Assembly: GCA_025667525.1 (NCBI GenBank)
Contig: CM046876.1
Location: 82,749,512-82,813,511 of the forward strand
Reading direction: 5' to 3'
DNA: 64,000 nt
Source: Glebionis coronaria
Lineage: Eukaryota > Streptophyta > Magnoliopsida > Asterales > Asteraceae
Notes under the pieces: generated by a model
What the model was told of the DNA's origin: nothing
The model's input: only the letters and a program-made list of their open reading frames with translations
The model's database searches: none
Shown: positions 22,800-34,590 of the stretch, one piece after another
How positions within the stretch are numbered: the first letter of the stretch is position 1
How the letters are laid out: every line of letters starts with the position of its first letter
Position numbers and translations under genes: made by a program

Positions 22800-23593
22800 G
22801 TCTTATATGAGCATTGTCCACTATTGTTCTTGGATTCAATGGTGAAAGCATTTTGTTTATAATCCCAAGACTAATATGCTGAAGGCTTAATAACATTACC
22901 CTTATGTATCCCAACAGTTTTGACCACTACTTGTGTCCCAGCAGTACTAACAAGACTTACCTTAGAGATTTCAACCTCGGGTTTCCAAGTCTTGTTGTTG
23001 GTCACTATTTTGTTTTGAAAGGGTCTTCTTACAAGTGACTAAGGTTGTTAGAAACATTTTGCCTTTTAAATTTATCATTCATATTAGTTTTTGGCTTAAA
23101 GGTACTAACATTTGGTTTGGCGATATTAATATGATTTGTCTTAAAAGGTACTTTGCCATATCTAGTTAGTACTGCTGTTGGAACAAAGTCTTTTCAAGCA
23201 TGGTGTAGGTCTGTTGATTAAAAAGGTTTTATTTATTAACCTTTTGTGCGTTGTTCCAAACTGGTCTAATAGCTCTTTGACCAACTCCTATAACATCCCT
23301 GTGTAAATGAATTTGTCTAGCCATTCTATTTATATGAAAGTCACAATCTCTGATCAAATGACTAAAACTATCACAAACAAAGCATAATTTTCTAGCAAAA
23401 CCAAAAACCTAATCCAGGTCTCTTAGTACTCTCACTATGCGTGACTCTTTCTCTAACTGTTTTCCTAAGAGATTTACATGCTTAGAAGCATAACTAGGTT
23501 TTTCCTGTTCTGATGAGGACATAGACACATATTCCTCATCACTATCTGATACATACTCCTCAATAATAACATATTGCTAACTAATACTTTTAC
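22800..23593 (-). pseudogene. Decayed copia gag remnant with zinc knuckle
   Basis: Minus-strand reading gives an acidic stretch (EEYVSDSDEEYVSM), then LCFVCDSFSHLIRDCDFH (about 23335-23390), a CCHC zinc knuckle of copia gag type, then basic text ending RPVWNN. Several stops and frame changes are present. It abuts the LTR at 23594-23875 without a primer site or gag N-terminus, so the element is internally deleted. The left side is cut by gypsy B. Confidence 0.75.
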
Positions 23594-23875
23594 TGATATG
23601 AAAAAGACCGATAAAACTTGTATATTCTTATTCAGCCGTATAGTAACTTTTATACACCAGTAATACCCTAAACCTTAATGGGCTTTACATAAAACACGTA
23701 GAACGATTATGCATATCTCTCACTAGAATAACTCATGCATATTCTCCAATGGTACTAACTATTTCTACTAACGATACTATCTATTACAATTTTACTACTA
23801 ATGGTACTAAACACACTAGCGATACTAACTAATATTACTAGCGATACTAACTCTTTAAACACATAATTCCCAACA
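23594..23875 (-). mobile_element. Copia LTR (282 bp) of the deleted remnant
   Basis: The minus strand begins TGTTGGGAATTATG and ends TTTTTCATATCA, giving TG...CA ends. It contains an internal short repeat of the form TAGTATCGCTAGTA and a TATA-like GTGTATAAAAG. Gag remnant sequence follows at once. Confidence 0.6.
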
Positions 23876-24083
23876 ATCAATATTTTTTCATATTTACCAC
23901 TTTAGTCTCTTCCTTTTATTTTACAACTTTTGGACATTTTTACAAAAATATCATTTCGTACTTTTTTTAAATCTTAAGTTAATTTTTTACAATCAAGTAA
24001 AAAACAATTGAAAAATAGAAATTGATTTTCTAATATGTAGTAAAAATAAAAATACAAAATAACTTTTATCTAATTTTTTATAG
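23876..24083. other. AT-rich spacer
   Basis: Only AT-rich low-complexity sequence; I see nothing in it. Confidence 0.5.
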
Positions 24084-24725
24084 GATGGCAAAAGCATCCG
24101 AAATCGATGGAGAAAACCGAAACCCGAACCGATTGGGTCGAGTTCGGATTCGGTTTGGCGGGTTTGGAAGGCGGGTACGGGTTGGGATGTTCTACTTTTC
24201 GTGGATACGAGCTCGGGTTTGGGTTCTAATAATACCCGTCCTTTTTACCCGTATACGTACCTGTTTACCAAAATCCGTACCCGCTTTATTGCTATTTTAT
24301 ATAAGTTGCAAATTTGTGTGAAATAATAGACGAAGATTGTTAAACAAATGAAACGCTCATATTAGTTACATTTTGTATGTATTAAGATGTTTACGATCTT
24401 TGTAATTTTAAAATAAAAATAATGATTTATTCGATAAATTAAATCATATGATATGATATTTAATTATTATTATTTATCTTCTAAAAACTTAAAAAATATA
24501 TTATGGTACTTTTAATTGTTTTTCATTGGTTTTTCTTAACTTTATACACATAATTGTATATAACGAAATTTAATTGTGAATACTTAATACCCGTGAGTAA
24601 AATCCGAAAACCTAATAAATAATATTAATCGAGTACTCGTCAAGTATTAAAGCGGATACGAGTTTAAATATTATAAACAAATTGTTCACTAAAATCCAAC
24701 CCAAACCTGACCCATTGACATGCTT
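24084..24725. repeat. Degenerate GGGT/ACCC-rich repeat, possible old MITE
   Basis: Both ends are rich in degenerate CGGGT or ACCCG words (GGCGGGTACGGGTTGGG near 24160, CCAACCCAAACCTGACCC near 24690) around an AT-rich centre. The ends ATGGCAA (24085) and its near-complement TTGACAT (24716) could be decayed terminal repeats. No target duplication is convincing. Confidence 0.35.
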
Positions 24726-25741
24726 CTTTAAATCATTTGCCGATTGTAATGTTGGTGCCGTTGTGTTAGCAAAAGTTGAAAAGAGAGAAAAAATAAGGCA
24801 AGCAAAAGTGAGGTAAGAAGTCGGTGAGATACAAGTGACACCAATCATGCGTTATTGCCATACTCCTTCATCCACACTCTCTGACAACTCACACCCCTCC
24901 ACTTTTCATTGCTTGTCTAACTTACCTCAAAAGTTAACTAATATCACCTAATCACAAATTCACAATATCATGCCAATAATTAACAATTAACACTCTGTTT
25001 AAAGTTAAAAGAAAAGCTCTAATAACAAAAATGCTTACAAGACTAAGCATAAATTCCTATGTTATCGTAACGTTGAAATGATCTATACTACACGTAAAAA
25101 AGTTAATATACCGTATTTATTTAAATAATACATATTTATATATATATTATATAAATTATTGTATAACATATTTAAGTAATAGAAATTTATATGCATATCA
25201 TACAAGTTAATATAGTACAACAGTTTAAAACCAAAATTCAATGTTATTATTATATGAGTATGTACATTCAATTATAGTTCAAGTTATTTTTTTAATAGTA
25301 TAAATTAATAGTCTAGGCTTAAAAAAATAAATAAGAAATATAGATTAAATTTGTTATACCTCACTCACTTCAAAATATTATCAAAAGCAATAAAAAAGTT
25401 ATAAATTAATTAATTAAAAATAAAATTGTTTTTATAGAAAATAAGAGAGAAAGTTGAAAAAAAAACTTTTTACTTTTTCAATTTTTGAGGAAGGTTAAAC
25501 ACTTGTGGTTGAGCAACCGGCGGTTGATAACTTGAAAAAGAGAAAAGACAAAATAAGGTTGGTCAAAGGTTGGGATCTGATAATAATAAAATAGGTCGAC
25601 TAATTGTATACGTGCAAAAAAAAAGTAAATGAGTTGAGCGGTTGATGAAAAGTACATGTTTCTCTTTGAAAGTGAAAAAGTTTTTGTCTGAGTTAAGGAC
25701 CATGGTCCAAGATATCGTCTATTTTAGTACTTAGCTCTATT
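24726..25741. other. AT-rich intergenic DNA
   Basis: No supported gene. It contains AT-rich low-complexity stretches with ATATAT runs (about 25100-25300). Confidence 0.5.
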
Positions 25742-25749
25742 ATAATAAT

Positions 25750-26144
25750 CAGTGTTGCAAAAAGAGGTTTACAAGACCGATTAATTGCTACAAGACCCTC
25801 AACCTTGTCGAGTAATGAAAATGCGATTAATGGCGGTCAACTATGGTAAATGACGGTCAAACTTGTCGAAAACCTGTAAATTGTGCCAAAAATACCAAAA
25901 ACTTACTGTAAACTATTGTTTATCATTTATAATAACTGTTTATATGTATGATAAGTTGTATTTTGAGAAGAATATTGCCGAAAAAAACTAAAACTCATTA
26001 CAAATACTCAAAACTTGCTAAAAATACAAAAAACTTTGCTAAAAATGCTAATCCGATTAATCAGCGATTAATCTCGCCTAAAACGATTACGAATTACAAA
26101 ATGATCGACCAAACGTCTAACGATTCATGATTTTTACACCCTTG
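25750..26144. mobile_element. hAT-type MITE with perfect 8-bp target duplication
   Basis: The element starts CAGTGTTGCAAAAA and ends TTTTTACACCCTTG, imperfect inverted repeats of hAT style. It is flanked on both sides by ATAATAAT (25742-25749 and 26145-26152). The interior has repeated CGATTAAT words near both ends. At 395 bp without a gene it is non-autonomous. Confidence 0.8.
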
Positions 26145-26152
26145 ATAATAAT

Positions 26153-26440
26153 ACATAAAGAGTTTAAAAATGACTTTTAATTAACAAAGTGATTTGAAAA
26201 AGTTAAATAAAAATCATCACTCTAATATAAAAAGTACTTGAATAACATTTTTTTTAGATGGTGAAAAGCTAAAAACTACTTAAAAAACATTTTTTTAAGA
26301 TGGTGAAAAGCTTTAAATAGTTTATTCATTGAAAATGCTTTTACATATTAAGAGGGCGCTTGATTAACCTGAGAGGAATGGAAATGGGTAAGGGTAAAGG
26401 AATACAAAGGAATGCAATGAATATTCTTTAGTATTATCAT
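26153..26440. other. AT-rich spacer with a short direct repeat
   Basis: It contains two copies of AACATTTTTTT(T)A(A)GATGGTGAAAAGCT at about 26246-26272 and 26286-26313. No gene. Confidence 0.5.
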
Positions 26441-27610
26441 TACCATTGTTGGTGCTTGGTTAATATAAGACGTGATGGTCGGTTGAGGTGGCGATCAGAG
26501 GTAGAGATGGTGGTAATGGCGTGGTTTGGTGGTTTTTGGGTGGTTATTGACGGTTGGTTGGTGGTTGCAATAAACGGTTATGGTAGTTGGTATAGATGGC
26601 GACGGGATGTGGAGGTTGTGACAGTGGTGATGATCAGCGGTATGGTGGTGGTGGGTTGAGGACATCGGTAGTCGTCATGATGGTGATAGAGTGTGATGGC
26701 GGCATCGGTAGAGGTGGTGTGGTGGTGGTAGCGATGATGCCATCAGTAGTCGTTAATGACGGTGATAGAGCGTGGTGGCGGCATCGGTAGATGGTGTCGA
26801 GAGAGTGGTGGCGTTGGGAGGGTGGTGGTAGCGACAATAGTGGTGGCCAGTTGTGGTGGTGGCGTCCGAGAATGGTGGTGTTGGAGAGTGGTGGTGGCGT
26901 TAGGAGGGTGGTGGTGGCGTTAGGAAGTTAGTGGCAGCGACAATGGTGGTGGTCAATGGTGGTGGTGACGTCCGAGAGTAGTGGTGTCGGATAGTGGTGG
27001 TGGCGTTAGGAGGGTGGTGGTAGCGACAATGGTGGTGGTCAATGGTGGTGGTGGCGTTGGAGAGTGGTGGTGACGGATAGTGGTGGTGGCGTTAGGAGGG
27101 TGGTGGTCAGTGGTAGTGGTGGCAGCGTCAGAGAGTGGTGATGTCGGAGAGTGGTGGTGGCGTTAGAAGGGTGGTGGTAACGACAATGGTGGTGGTCAGT
27201 GGTGGTGGTAGCGTCAGAGAGTGGTCGTGGTGTTAGGAGGATGATGGTAGCGACAATGGTGGGGGTCAGTGGTGGCGGTGGCCTCAGAGAGTGTTGGTGT
27301 CGGAGAGTGGTGGTGGCATTAGGAGGGTGGTGGTAGCGACAACGGCGGTGGTCAATGGTGGTAGTGGCGTAAGAGAGTGGTCGTGGCGTTAGGAGGATGG
27401 TGGTAGCGACAATGGTGGTGGTCAGTGGTGGTGGTGTTGGCGTCAGAGAGTGGTGGTGTCGAAGAGTGGTGGTGGCGTTAGGAGGGTGGTCAATGGTGGT
27501 GGTGGCGTCAGAGAGTAGTGGTGTCGGAGAATGGTGGTGTCGGGGAGTGGTGGTGGCGTTAGGAGGGTGGTGGTAACGAAAATGGTGGTGGTGGTAAGTG
27601 GAGACACACA
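26440..27610. repeat. GGT-rich minisatellite
   Basis: About 1.1 kb of GGTGGTGGC-type sequence is arranged in irregular units of roughly 70-90 bp, with landmarks GGCGTTAGGAGGGTGG, TAGCGACAATGGTGG and GAGAGTGGTGGTGTCGG. The strand is very purine/GT biased. Flanks GGGCGCTTGATTAACC (left, 26353) and CTTAAACAAACACTTAG (right, about 27804) look like weak inverted ends, so the array may sit inside an old DNA transposon. The long His/Pro/Thr frame on the minus strand is a by-product of the repeat. Confidence 0.9.
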
Positions 27611-27845
27611 TATACATACGTTAATCTATCACTTTGAATCCATTACCCCCAATTTTTTTTTGGAAACGGCAAATAATTCAACGGACGCCTACTCGTAATA
27701 TTTCAACGAGCACCCCGAGTTCGAGCACCGCATAGTTATCTGTATTTTTATTAACCAAGCAGCATTAATCATTTATTTTCTAATTCCTTACCCCCTGCTA
27801 CCCTTAAACAAACACTTAGTTAATCATACTAGGTAATAATTTAAG

Positions 27846-28025
27846 GAGCAATGCTATATCCACAAACACTTTACAAAATCAAATCCACCTAATGAGTTGG
27901 CACATGTAATAAACCAATTACAAAGCATAATAATGTTTCTTTTTACTTTTTTACCCTCCATATTTTATTGACACATCATTTTATGGATTATATTTTGTAT
28001 AATGTTTGTGGATCTAGCAAAATTC
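27846..28025. mobile_element. Mutator-like MITE (180 bp) with 9-bp target duplication
   Basis: Near-perfect direct repeats TAATTTAAG flank it at 27837-27845 and 28026-28034. The ends are long imperfect inverted repeats: GCTATATCCACAAACAC on the left pairs with GTTTGTGGATCTAGC on the right, and similarity continues for about 50 bp. A 9-bp duplication is typical of Mutator-like elements. Confidence 0.8.
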
Positions 28026-28034
28026 TAATTTAAG

Positions 28035-29035
28035 AACCATGACTGAGTATTCAAAATGTTTAGATGACAGAAAAATACGTAGTAGTTAATAAAATAAACA
28101 GAGTGCCGGCCCACTATATATGCAATATATAGGCGTGATCTTCTTTGCTTCATTTGTGGCAGCACTTTGTTTCATGTTGTTCCAAAATTAGTATATTAAA
28201 TAGATTAACATGTTTTGTCCAAAAAAACAAAAAAAAAGATTAACATGATGTTGTTTAAACATTTTAATCCTTTTATGTACTAAGATGAATCGAATAAAGT
28301 ATTTATGAAAATCTAACTATACAAGTACTGGGTTTTGCTAACTAATACTTAAAATACTTGACATTGATATTGGTTAGCAAAACTCGATTACAAATAGCAC
28401 TTAAAAGTTACATTTAACATTGACCTTTATCTTTAAGAAAAACGAAGAATTCTTTTTGTCAAACTCTTTTATTTCCTACAACAATTATGAGGAAATTGAA
28501 TTGGATTAAAACATGACAATTATGACAATATAGAAAGAAGACTTGTGTAGTTTAATGGTAGTGTAACATGGTTATGATTTAATTAGTGACAGACAGCCCA
28601 CGTGGCTTGATTCTCACCAACCAGCCTGTTAATGGTCATTTTAGTACTTTAGCAATCTGTTTAAGTGCTAATTGTATTTTTGGTCTATGAATTATCAAAA
28701 AGGAAATGCATAGCATTATTCGATTTATAAATAAATCAGAGTAATTAAATTAAATATGTCCACCATGTATGTATGATATCGTCTACAAAGAGTGTATCGG
28801 AAATCACATACTACGTGGGAACAAACTTCTTCAATAATGATTTATATTCCTTTTGCATTATTCATTTTAATTATAAACTAATTCATCAACTTTCTAAATA
28901 ATACAGTACCATCTTTTGGTAAAAAACACGCTTGTTACGAACTTACAATTGATATTTTAAAACTATGCTTTGTTAAAACAAAAAGAAAACATACTTACTG
29001 TGAGGTTTGAATAGAAATTAACAAAGTTTTTGAGT
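28035..29035. other. AT-rich intergenic DNA with one hairpin
   Basis: No gene. An inverted repeat GGGTTTTGCTAAC (28330-28342) / GTTAGCAAAACTC (28373-28385) could form a 12-13 bp stem with a loop of about 30 bases, perhaps a MITE trace. Confidence 0.5.
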
Positions 29036-29043
29036 GTTGTAAC

Positions 29044-29501
29044 CAATGTTTTAAAACCCGGGTTTTGAATCGACCCGGTCGAGCCACCGGGTCACCGGGT
29101 CACCGGTTCAACCGGTTGGACCGCCGGGTCGACCCGGTTTTCAATTAAAAAAAATTATTTATATATTTCCAATATTACTATATATATATAAATATAAATC
29201 ATGAATATTTCATATATTTGGCCCAAAAAACCATTTACTAACAAATATAACACGTAAAAACAAAGTTACGTTATAAATACGTATAATTATATCGCGAAAA
29301 AACGAAAAAAAAAAAAAAAAAATCGAAAAAAATCAAAACCCGGCCGGGTCGCACGAACCGGGTCAACCCGGGTCGCTTCAAACCCGGCGGGTCACACCGG
29401 GTTTCCAAAATGTAAGACCCGGGTCAATTTGACCCGTTTTTTCGGCCGGAACCGGTCCAACCGGTTGAACCGGCCGGGTCGACCCGGGTTTCAAAACATT
29501 G
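29044..29501. mobile_element. hAT-type MITE with CCGGGT subterminal repeats
   Basis: Terminal inverted repeats CAATGTTTTAAAACCCGGGT and, from the other end, CAATGTTTTGAAACCCGGGT differ at one of 20 positions. A perfect 8-bp duplication GTTGTAAC flanks the element (29036-29043 and 29502-29509), which is diagnostic of hAT. Both subterminal regions are packed with CCGGGT, ACCGGTT and GGTCGACCC words around an AT-rich centre. At 458 bp it has no coding capacity. Confidence 0.9.
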
Positions 29502-29509
29502 GTTGTAAC

Positions 29510-30538
29510 AGTGAAAAAATATACTTAGCTTGTGTTTGGTAATAATTTTTCTAAGAGCATTTCTAGCAATTAGTATTATTATTTACTAGCAGAGTATTTA
29601 CGCGATGCGGTTCTGGGTATCTGTAACATAATTTCCATGAATAATATTTTAACTTTACGTTTTTTTAACAACAACATTTCAAAAAGCGAAATTTAAGGTT
29701 TATGTAGCTTTATCTATTTGTCTAACCGAATCGATGGTGAACCAGTTAATCTGGTTTGACATTGAAAATTGTAAATATAAATGTTTTAAATTGTTTTGTA
29801 AGATGAATATAAATTTGTATATTTGAGTAATGGGGTGTATTAATTATATATTTATTGTTATTAATTGATTTAAAAAAAGTAAGATGTAGTGACATTTGTT
29901 GGTTTCTACAATATGTTATTTTATTTGTAAATTGTGATAATGTAGTGTTTTAATTATAATATTAATTACATTTTAATGATGGTTTAAAATGTAATGTGTT
30001 ATAAAAGTTCTTTTGTTTGTTGTGGTTGTATATATGTATTAATAGGTTGTATTACTCAAATTTTAGTTTGTTATTTGCATTAATAAGTTGTACATAATGC
30101 TTTATTTGTTGTACTACTTAAAATTTTTGTATTCATTGAAGAGAGAGATACCAATTTGTTTTATAAAGAGTATAGATTATAATTGGGAAAAAAACTTGTT
30201 TGATTTAAATCATTGGCATAAGCATTTATCATAAAAATGTTATTTTCTCAAATGCTCTTTCAATAATCATTTTCAGATGAGCATAATTGATTAAAAAGTA
30301 TAAACTTAATAAATTATTTAAATATTCTCATTAATATAACATATTAAATTTAAAATGGTTAACAATTTATATATTATGTCCATTTATGTTTTTTTACACA
30401 TTCAAATTACAACTACTGTTAATTTATAAAACACTTTTTTCTAAATTAATTGCTACTGCTAACTGCTAAAACTTACTGCTAATTGCTATTACTAACTGCT
30501 ACTACTAGTTTCACAACACACCTTAATTGCGTGCTACT
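29510..30538. other. AT-rich intergenic DNA
   Basis: No gene. It includes the possible Helitron end at 29586-29626 and, near the right edge, a run of TACTGCTAAT-like words (30450-30510) that continues past the gypsy C insertion (41370 onward), consistent with gypsy C having inserted here. Confidence 0.5.
29586..29626 (-). mobile_element. Possible Helitron 3' end (minus strand)
   Basis: The minus strand reads a short imperfect hairpin (ATACCCAG...CGCGTAAATAC) followed by TCTGCTAG and a T. Helitrons end in a small hairpin, then CTRR, and insert before T. It resembles the plus-strand ends at 48165-48197 and 58786-58821. Confidence 0.4.
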
Positions 30539-30543
30539 GTTAC

Positions 30544-31127
30544 TGATGACGTATAGTCCCCAACCGGGTCATGAACCCGGCCTACGGGTACTACCCGCAT
30601 CCGGCCTGTTACTAATGGGTTGGATTAATATCATTTGAGCTTATGGGCTTCTAATGAACAGTGACCGCATGCATGCGTGCGGCCCATTACCCGGCACGAC
30701 CGGTACAGGGTTAGACAGAATCATACTCTTATTATGATTATGATTTACCCCAAAGAAGAGGATATACACTCACCATAATTAGAAGATAACAATCAAGCTA
30801 ATTCTGGTACTTATCCTTTTCTTGGGGCCGAAGCATCAGTGACAACCCATTAGGGTTTCACTGCCTATATAAGGAACCCTCAAGGGTTCCATAAAGGTAT
30901 TACATTCTACACACTCTCAACTCTCATCCGATTCTTAAACCCTAACCGATTACTTACTCTCACGCCGGAGTCTAATCATGGGATACATTCCCACGGTAAG
31001 CCTAACGCGTGTTGTTTTAGTGTGCAAGATCCCAATTAAATATTTCACTTGGTGCAGGAGCCGGAACCTAGCCAACCCGAATCAAGCCTGATTCGGGTCT
31101 AGCAAGGATCATCCAACTTTTGTATCA
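30544..31127 (+). mobile_element. 5' LTR of gypsy C
   Basis: Runs from TGATGACGTATAG to TTTTGTATCA, with terminal inverted TGAT...ATCA. A TATA box (CTATATAAGGAACCC) lies at about 30865-30879. Matches 40778-41361. Confidence 0.93.
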
Positions 31128-31132
31128 ACAAG

Positions 31133-31152
31133 TTGGCGCCATCCGTGGGACC
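31133..31152 (+). other. Primer-binding site, gypsy C
   Basis: TTGGCGCCATCCGTGGGACC lies five bases after the LTR. It matches the TGGCGCC class of tRNA primer sites used by plant gypsy elements. I do not assign the exact tRNA. Confidence 0.75.
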
Positions 31153-31193
31153 TATACACTAAGCTAGAACAAGTTTCTTCTCGATCTCTTTCA

Positions 31194-33240
31194 ATGACGA
31201 AAGGACATCCGCAAGGAAATCCCAGGAACACGAATCCTGCGAACCGGAAGTCCACAGGGGACGGGATACTCATTCCCAATCAGTCCCCTAGCAACCAAAC
31301 TGGTGGACCAAATAACCGAAGTGTTTTTCAGTCCATGGGTGTGATAGGCACGTCCGCTATCACCCCACCACCTACCTCGACCTTGGACAACCCTGATCCA
31401 GGGAGTGCGCCTAAGCCCCCTAACAAGGAGCCGCGCAAGCCATCGACAGAGGAAGAAGTGGAAGTCGAACCACTTAGTGAGGAAGACCTCGCTCGAGTTC
31501 TCACGCAGAACTTCGAGAGGATCGTCCCAGGAATCGCGCCCAGGTTAAACCTAGGTAGGAACCTCCAATCTAGGCTCAACTTTGGCAGGGCCGCATCCGG
31601 CACCTCTCCTCAGACTCAAAGAAAGAAGAGGGCACGGCCCCAGGAACGAAACCTCTTTAAGGAACCCCTCAACCTCGGAATGTGTTCGAGCGCATAGAGA
31701 TCGTGTTATGCAGGAACTACTACAATCTCGTGAAGAAGGAGATGGATCTAATGATTCAGCCGAACGGCCGGACCTGGAATTAACCAGGAACAATCGTCGC
31801 ACAAGTGTGTGGGATAGGATGAATACCGGGAAAAAGGATCCTAGCTCTTCTCATAGAGAGGATCCTTTACCAAAAGGTGGGGCACCGCCCCCTTCCCCCG
31901 ATCCATCAGGAGAGGATTCGGATGACCATCCACCCAAGCGTCGCCGACCTAGGCGTACTCCTCCACCGCCGCTAGACGATGAAGGGTACTACGGTGGCCC
32001 CTATTATCGTGAGGCGGAAGAGGAAGATCTCTCCCGCCCATGGTGTGATCCTAATCTCACCCGTCCATGGTGTGATCCCAGGGAGGATCCTTTTACTCTC
32101 CACATACGGAATTACTCCGAGGATAAAAAGCGTCGCATGCCGGCGTGCGTCAAGACTTATGATGGGTCTGGTGATCCGGATGATCACCAAAAGATATTTG
32201 ACACGCAGGCGAAAATCGAACGATGGCCCATGCCTATATGGTGTCAGATGTTCAATTCAACCTTGATCGACAATGCTCGTGATTGGTTTGAGGGACTTCC
32301 TCCCCGAAGCATTGATAGCTTCACTGAACTGCGTACTGCGTTCAAAAACAATTATACTCAGCGAAAGAAGTATAATAGGGACCCGGTCTCATTGGCAACC
32401 GTCAAGCAACGGCCTGGGGAATCTACGGAGGCCTTCACTGAACGCTTCAATGACGAGTGCACGCGCACAAAGACAATGCCGGAACTTCTAAAAATTTCTG
32501 ATTATATGCATGCCATAACAGACAGGGAATTAATTAGATGGATCAACGACAAGCGACCAGAGAGGTATGACGACCTCATGGAAAGGGTCAAGAACTTTAT
32601 AGAAGGAGAAACCGCGGTAGCCGCAACCTATCCTACCAAGGGAAACAACTATCGGTCAAACGACCAGTCCAGGAGACAGTCGGGTGGCCAAAACAACCAA
32701 AGCAGTGGAAGGGGCTCGGACTACAAGAGCCAGAACAAAGGAGGGTGGTCGAAGGACAAGTTCACCCCCTTAAAAATGTATTACCGGGAGATCCTGCTGA
32801 CAGAAGGGGCCAACTTCCCGAGACCTCCCCCAATGACGACTCCGGTGGACCGTTGTCAGGGAAATCGCTTCTGCGAATTCCACAACGACAAGGGCCATGG
32901 CACGGAGGAATGTATCCAGCTAAAGAAGCACATTGAGTCACTGATCAAGTCAGGCAAACTCAAACATTTGGTCAAGGATTGGAAGGACGAAAATGATAAC
33001 AAGAAGCACGATAAGAAGGATCCCCAAAAGGACAAACCTTCGACTATATATATGATCCAATCCTGGCAGCGCCGCACAAAGCAGAAAATTAGTCAAAAAT
33101 TTTCACGAGGCAGAGATATCTCATTCCCTCCCATTACGGCAAACGACGTGACCGATGAACCTCTCACAATTGAGGTAAGCATTGGAACACACAATGTTCG
33201 CCGTATGTATGTGGATGAAGGGTCATCGGCGGAAGTACTA
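31194..33240 (+). pseudogene. Gypsy C gag (one frameshift)
   Basis: Gag starts ATG at 31194 (MTKGHPQGNPRN) with a Pro/Ser/Glu-rich N-terminus. After a frameshift near 31680 it continues in the frame that is open to 33336. The retrotransposon gag domain is clear: WCQMFNSTLIDNARDWFEGL, SFTELRTAFKNNY, GESTEAFTERFNDEC. A zinc-like CEFHNDKGHGTEEC follows near 32873. A strongly basic and acidic mixed linker (DDHPPKRRRPRRTPPPP) precedes the gag domain. Confidence 0.9.
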
Positions 33241-33800
33241 TACGAACACTATTTCGTACAACTACGGCCAGAAATAAGAAGCCAATTAGTACCGGCCACG
33301 TCGCCGCTCATCGGCTTTAGTGGAGACACCATCTGACCAATAGGACAGCTGCGTCTGCTAGTAACCATTGGGAATGAAGAACATTTCACCACGGCGTGGA
33401 TGAACTTTATGATGATACGCTCACACTCTCCATACAATGGGATAATAGGAAGACCATGTATCTTAGCCATACGAGAAGTACCCTCCACAGCTTACGGAAT
33501 AATTAAATTCCATGTGGAAGGAGGAATTGTCACCATCTATAACTCAATCATGCCAGCATCCGAATATCATGCCGTGGCAACACCAGTCCCACCGGTCCCC
33601 GCTAAGGAAGGATCACCACCCCCCAATTGGAAGGTGGCAATCCATCCCGATTATCCGGAACAAGAGGTGTCCATAGGAGGAACGCTATCAGATAGCGGCA
33701 AGAGGGTCATGTGCTCTCTTCTGAAAGCAAACTTGGATGTATTCGCATGGGAGCTCAAGCATATGACGGGTGTGCCGTGTGCGATAGCAAAACATAAACT
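33100..33800 (+). pseudogene. Gypsy C aspartic protease
   Basis: The active-site strand reads RRMYVDEGSSAEVLYEHYF (33199 onward). In the usual plant motif the residue after the catalytic Asp is Gly, so D-E-G-S here is a probable damaging change. The domain continues through LIGFSGDTI. An in-frame TGA (33334-33336) replaces the next codon and the same frame then goes on with PIGQLRLLVTIG, FTTAWMNFMMIRSHSPYNGIIGRP, the conserved C-terminal half. Confidence 0.85.
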
Positions 33801-34590
33801 CCAAATCCGCCAGGGATATCCTCCCGTTAAGCAAAAGAAGCGTGGTCAAGCACCAGAACGCAGCAAGGTAATACTGGATGAAGTGCGGAAATTAGTGGAT
33901 GCAGGAATTATGCGCGAGGTATACTACCATGAGTGGTTATCCAACCCGGTCATGGTCAAGAAGCATGACGGGAGCTGGCGCATGTGTGTTGACTTCACAG
34001 ACCTAAACAAAGCCTGTCCACAGGACTGCTATCCGTTACCAGAGATTGATTGGAAGGTGGAATCCCTATGTGGATAATCCTTTAAATGCTTCTTAGACGC
34101 ATACAAAGGATACCACCAGATCCAGATGGCGGAGGAGGACGCAGAGAAGACGGCGTTTCATACTAGCCAGGGCGTATACTGTAATACAAAAATGCCATTC
34201 GGACTGAAGAACGTCGGGGCAACATATCAGCGACTTGTTGATAAAGCCTTCGATTCACATATAGGCCGCAACCTCGAGGTCTACGTTGATGACCTAATCA
34301 TCAAAAGTCATACGGAGGAGGCACTTCTCCGTGACGTCCAAGAGACGTTTGACACATTGAGGAGGATTAATATGAAACTGAATCCAAAAAAATGCACGTT
34401 TGGGGCAAACGAAGGGATGTTCCTTGGATACATGATCGATCCAAATGGGATCAAACCTTGCCCAGAAAAGACGGATGCGGTGATACAGTTACCGTCTCCT
34501 CAGACGCGAAAAGAGGTACAATCATTAAATGGAAAGCTGGTCGGGCTAAACAGGTTCTTGTCGAAATCCGTGGAGAAGTCACTCCCCTAT
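33800..34590 (+). pseudogene. Gypsy C reverse transcriptase
   Basis: Plant gypsy RT blocks in order: NPVMVKKHDGSWRMCVDF, DLNKACPQDCYPLPEID, then an in-frame TAA (34075-34077) just before SFKCFLDAYKGYHQI (motif A aspartate), FHTSQGVYCNTKMPFGLKN, YVDDLIIKS (motif C, intact) and LNPKKCTFG. A frameshift near 34560-34600 moves into the RNase H frame. Confidence 0.93.

Noticed and set aside
27039..27617. 192-codon minus-strand frame rich in His, Pro and Thr
   Set aside because: It is the reverse reading of the GGT minisatellite. The repeat keeps the frame open, and there is no domain or non-repeat sequence.
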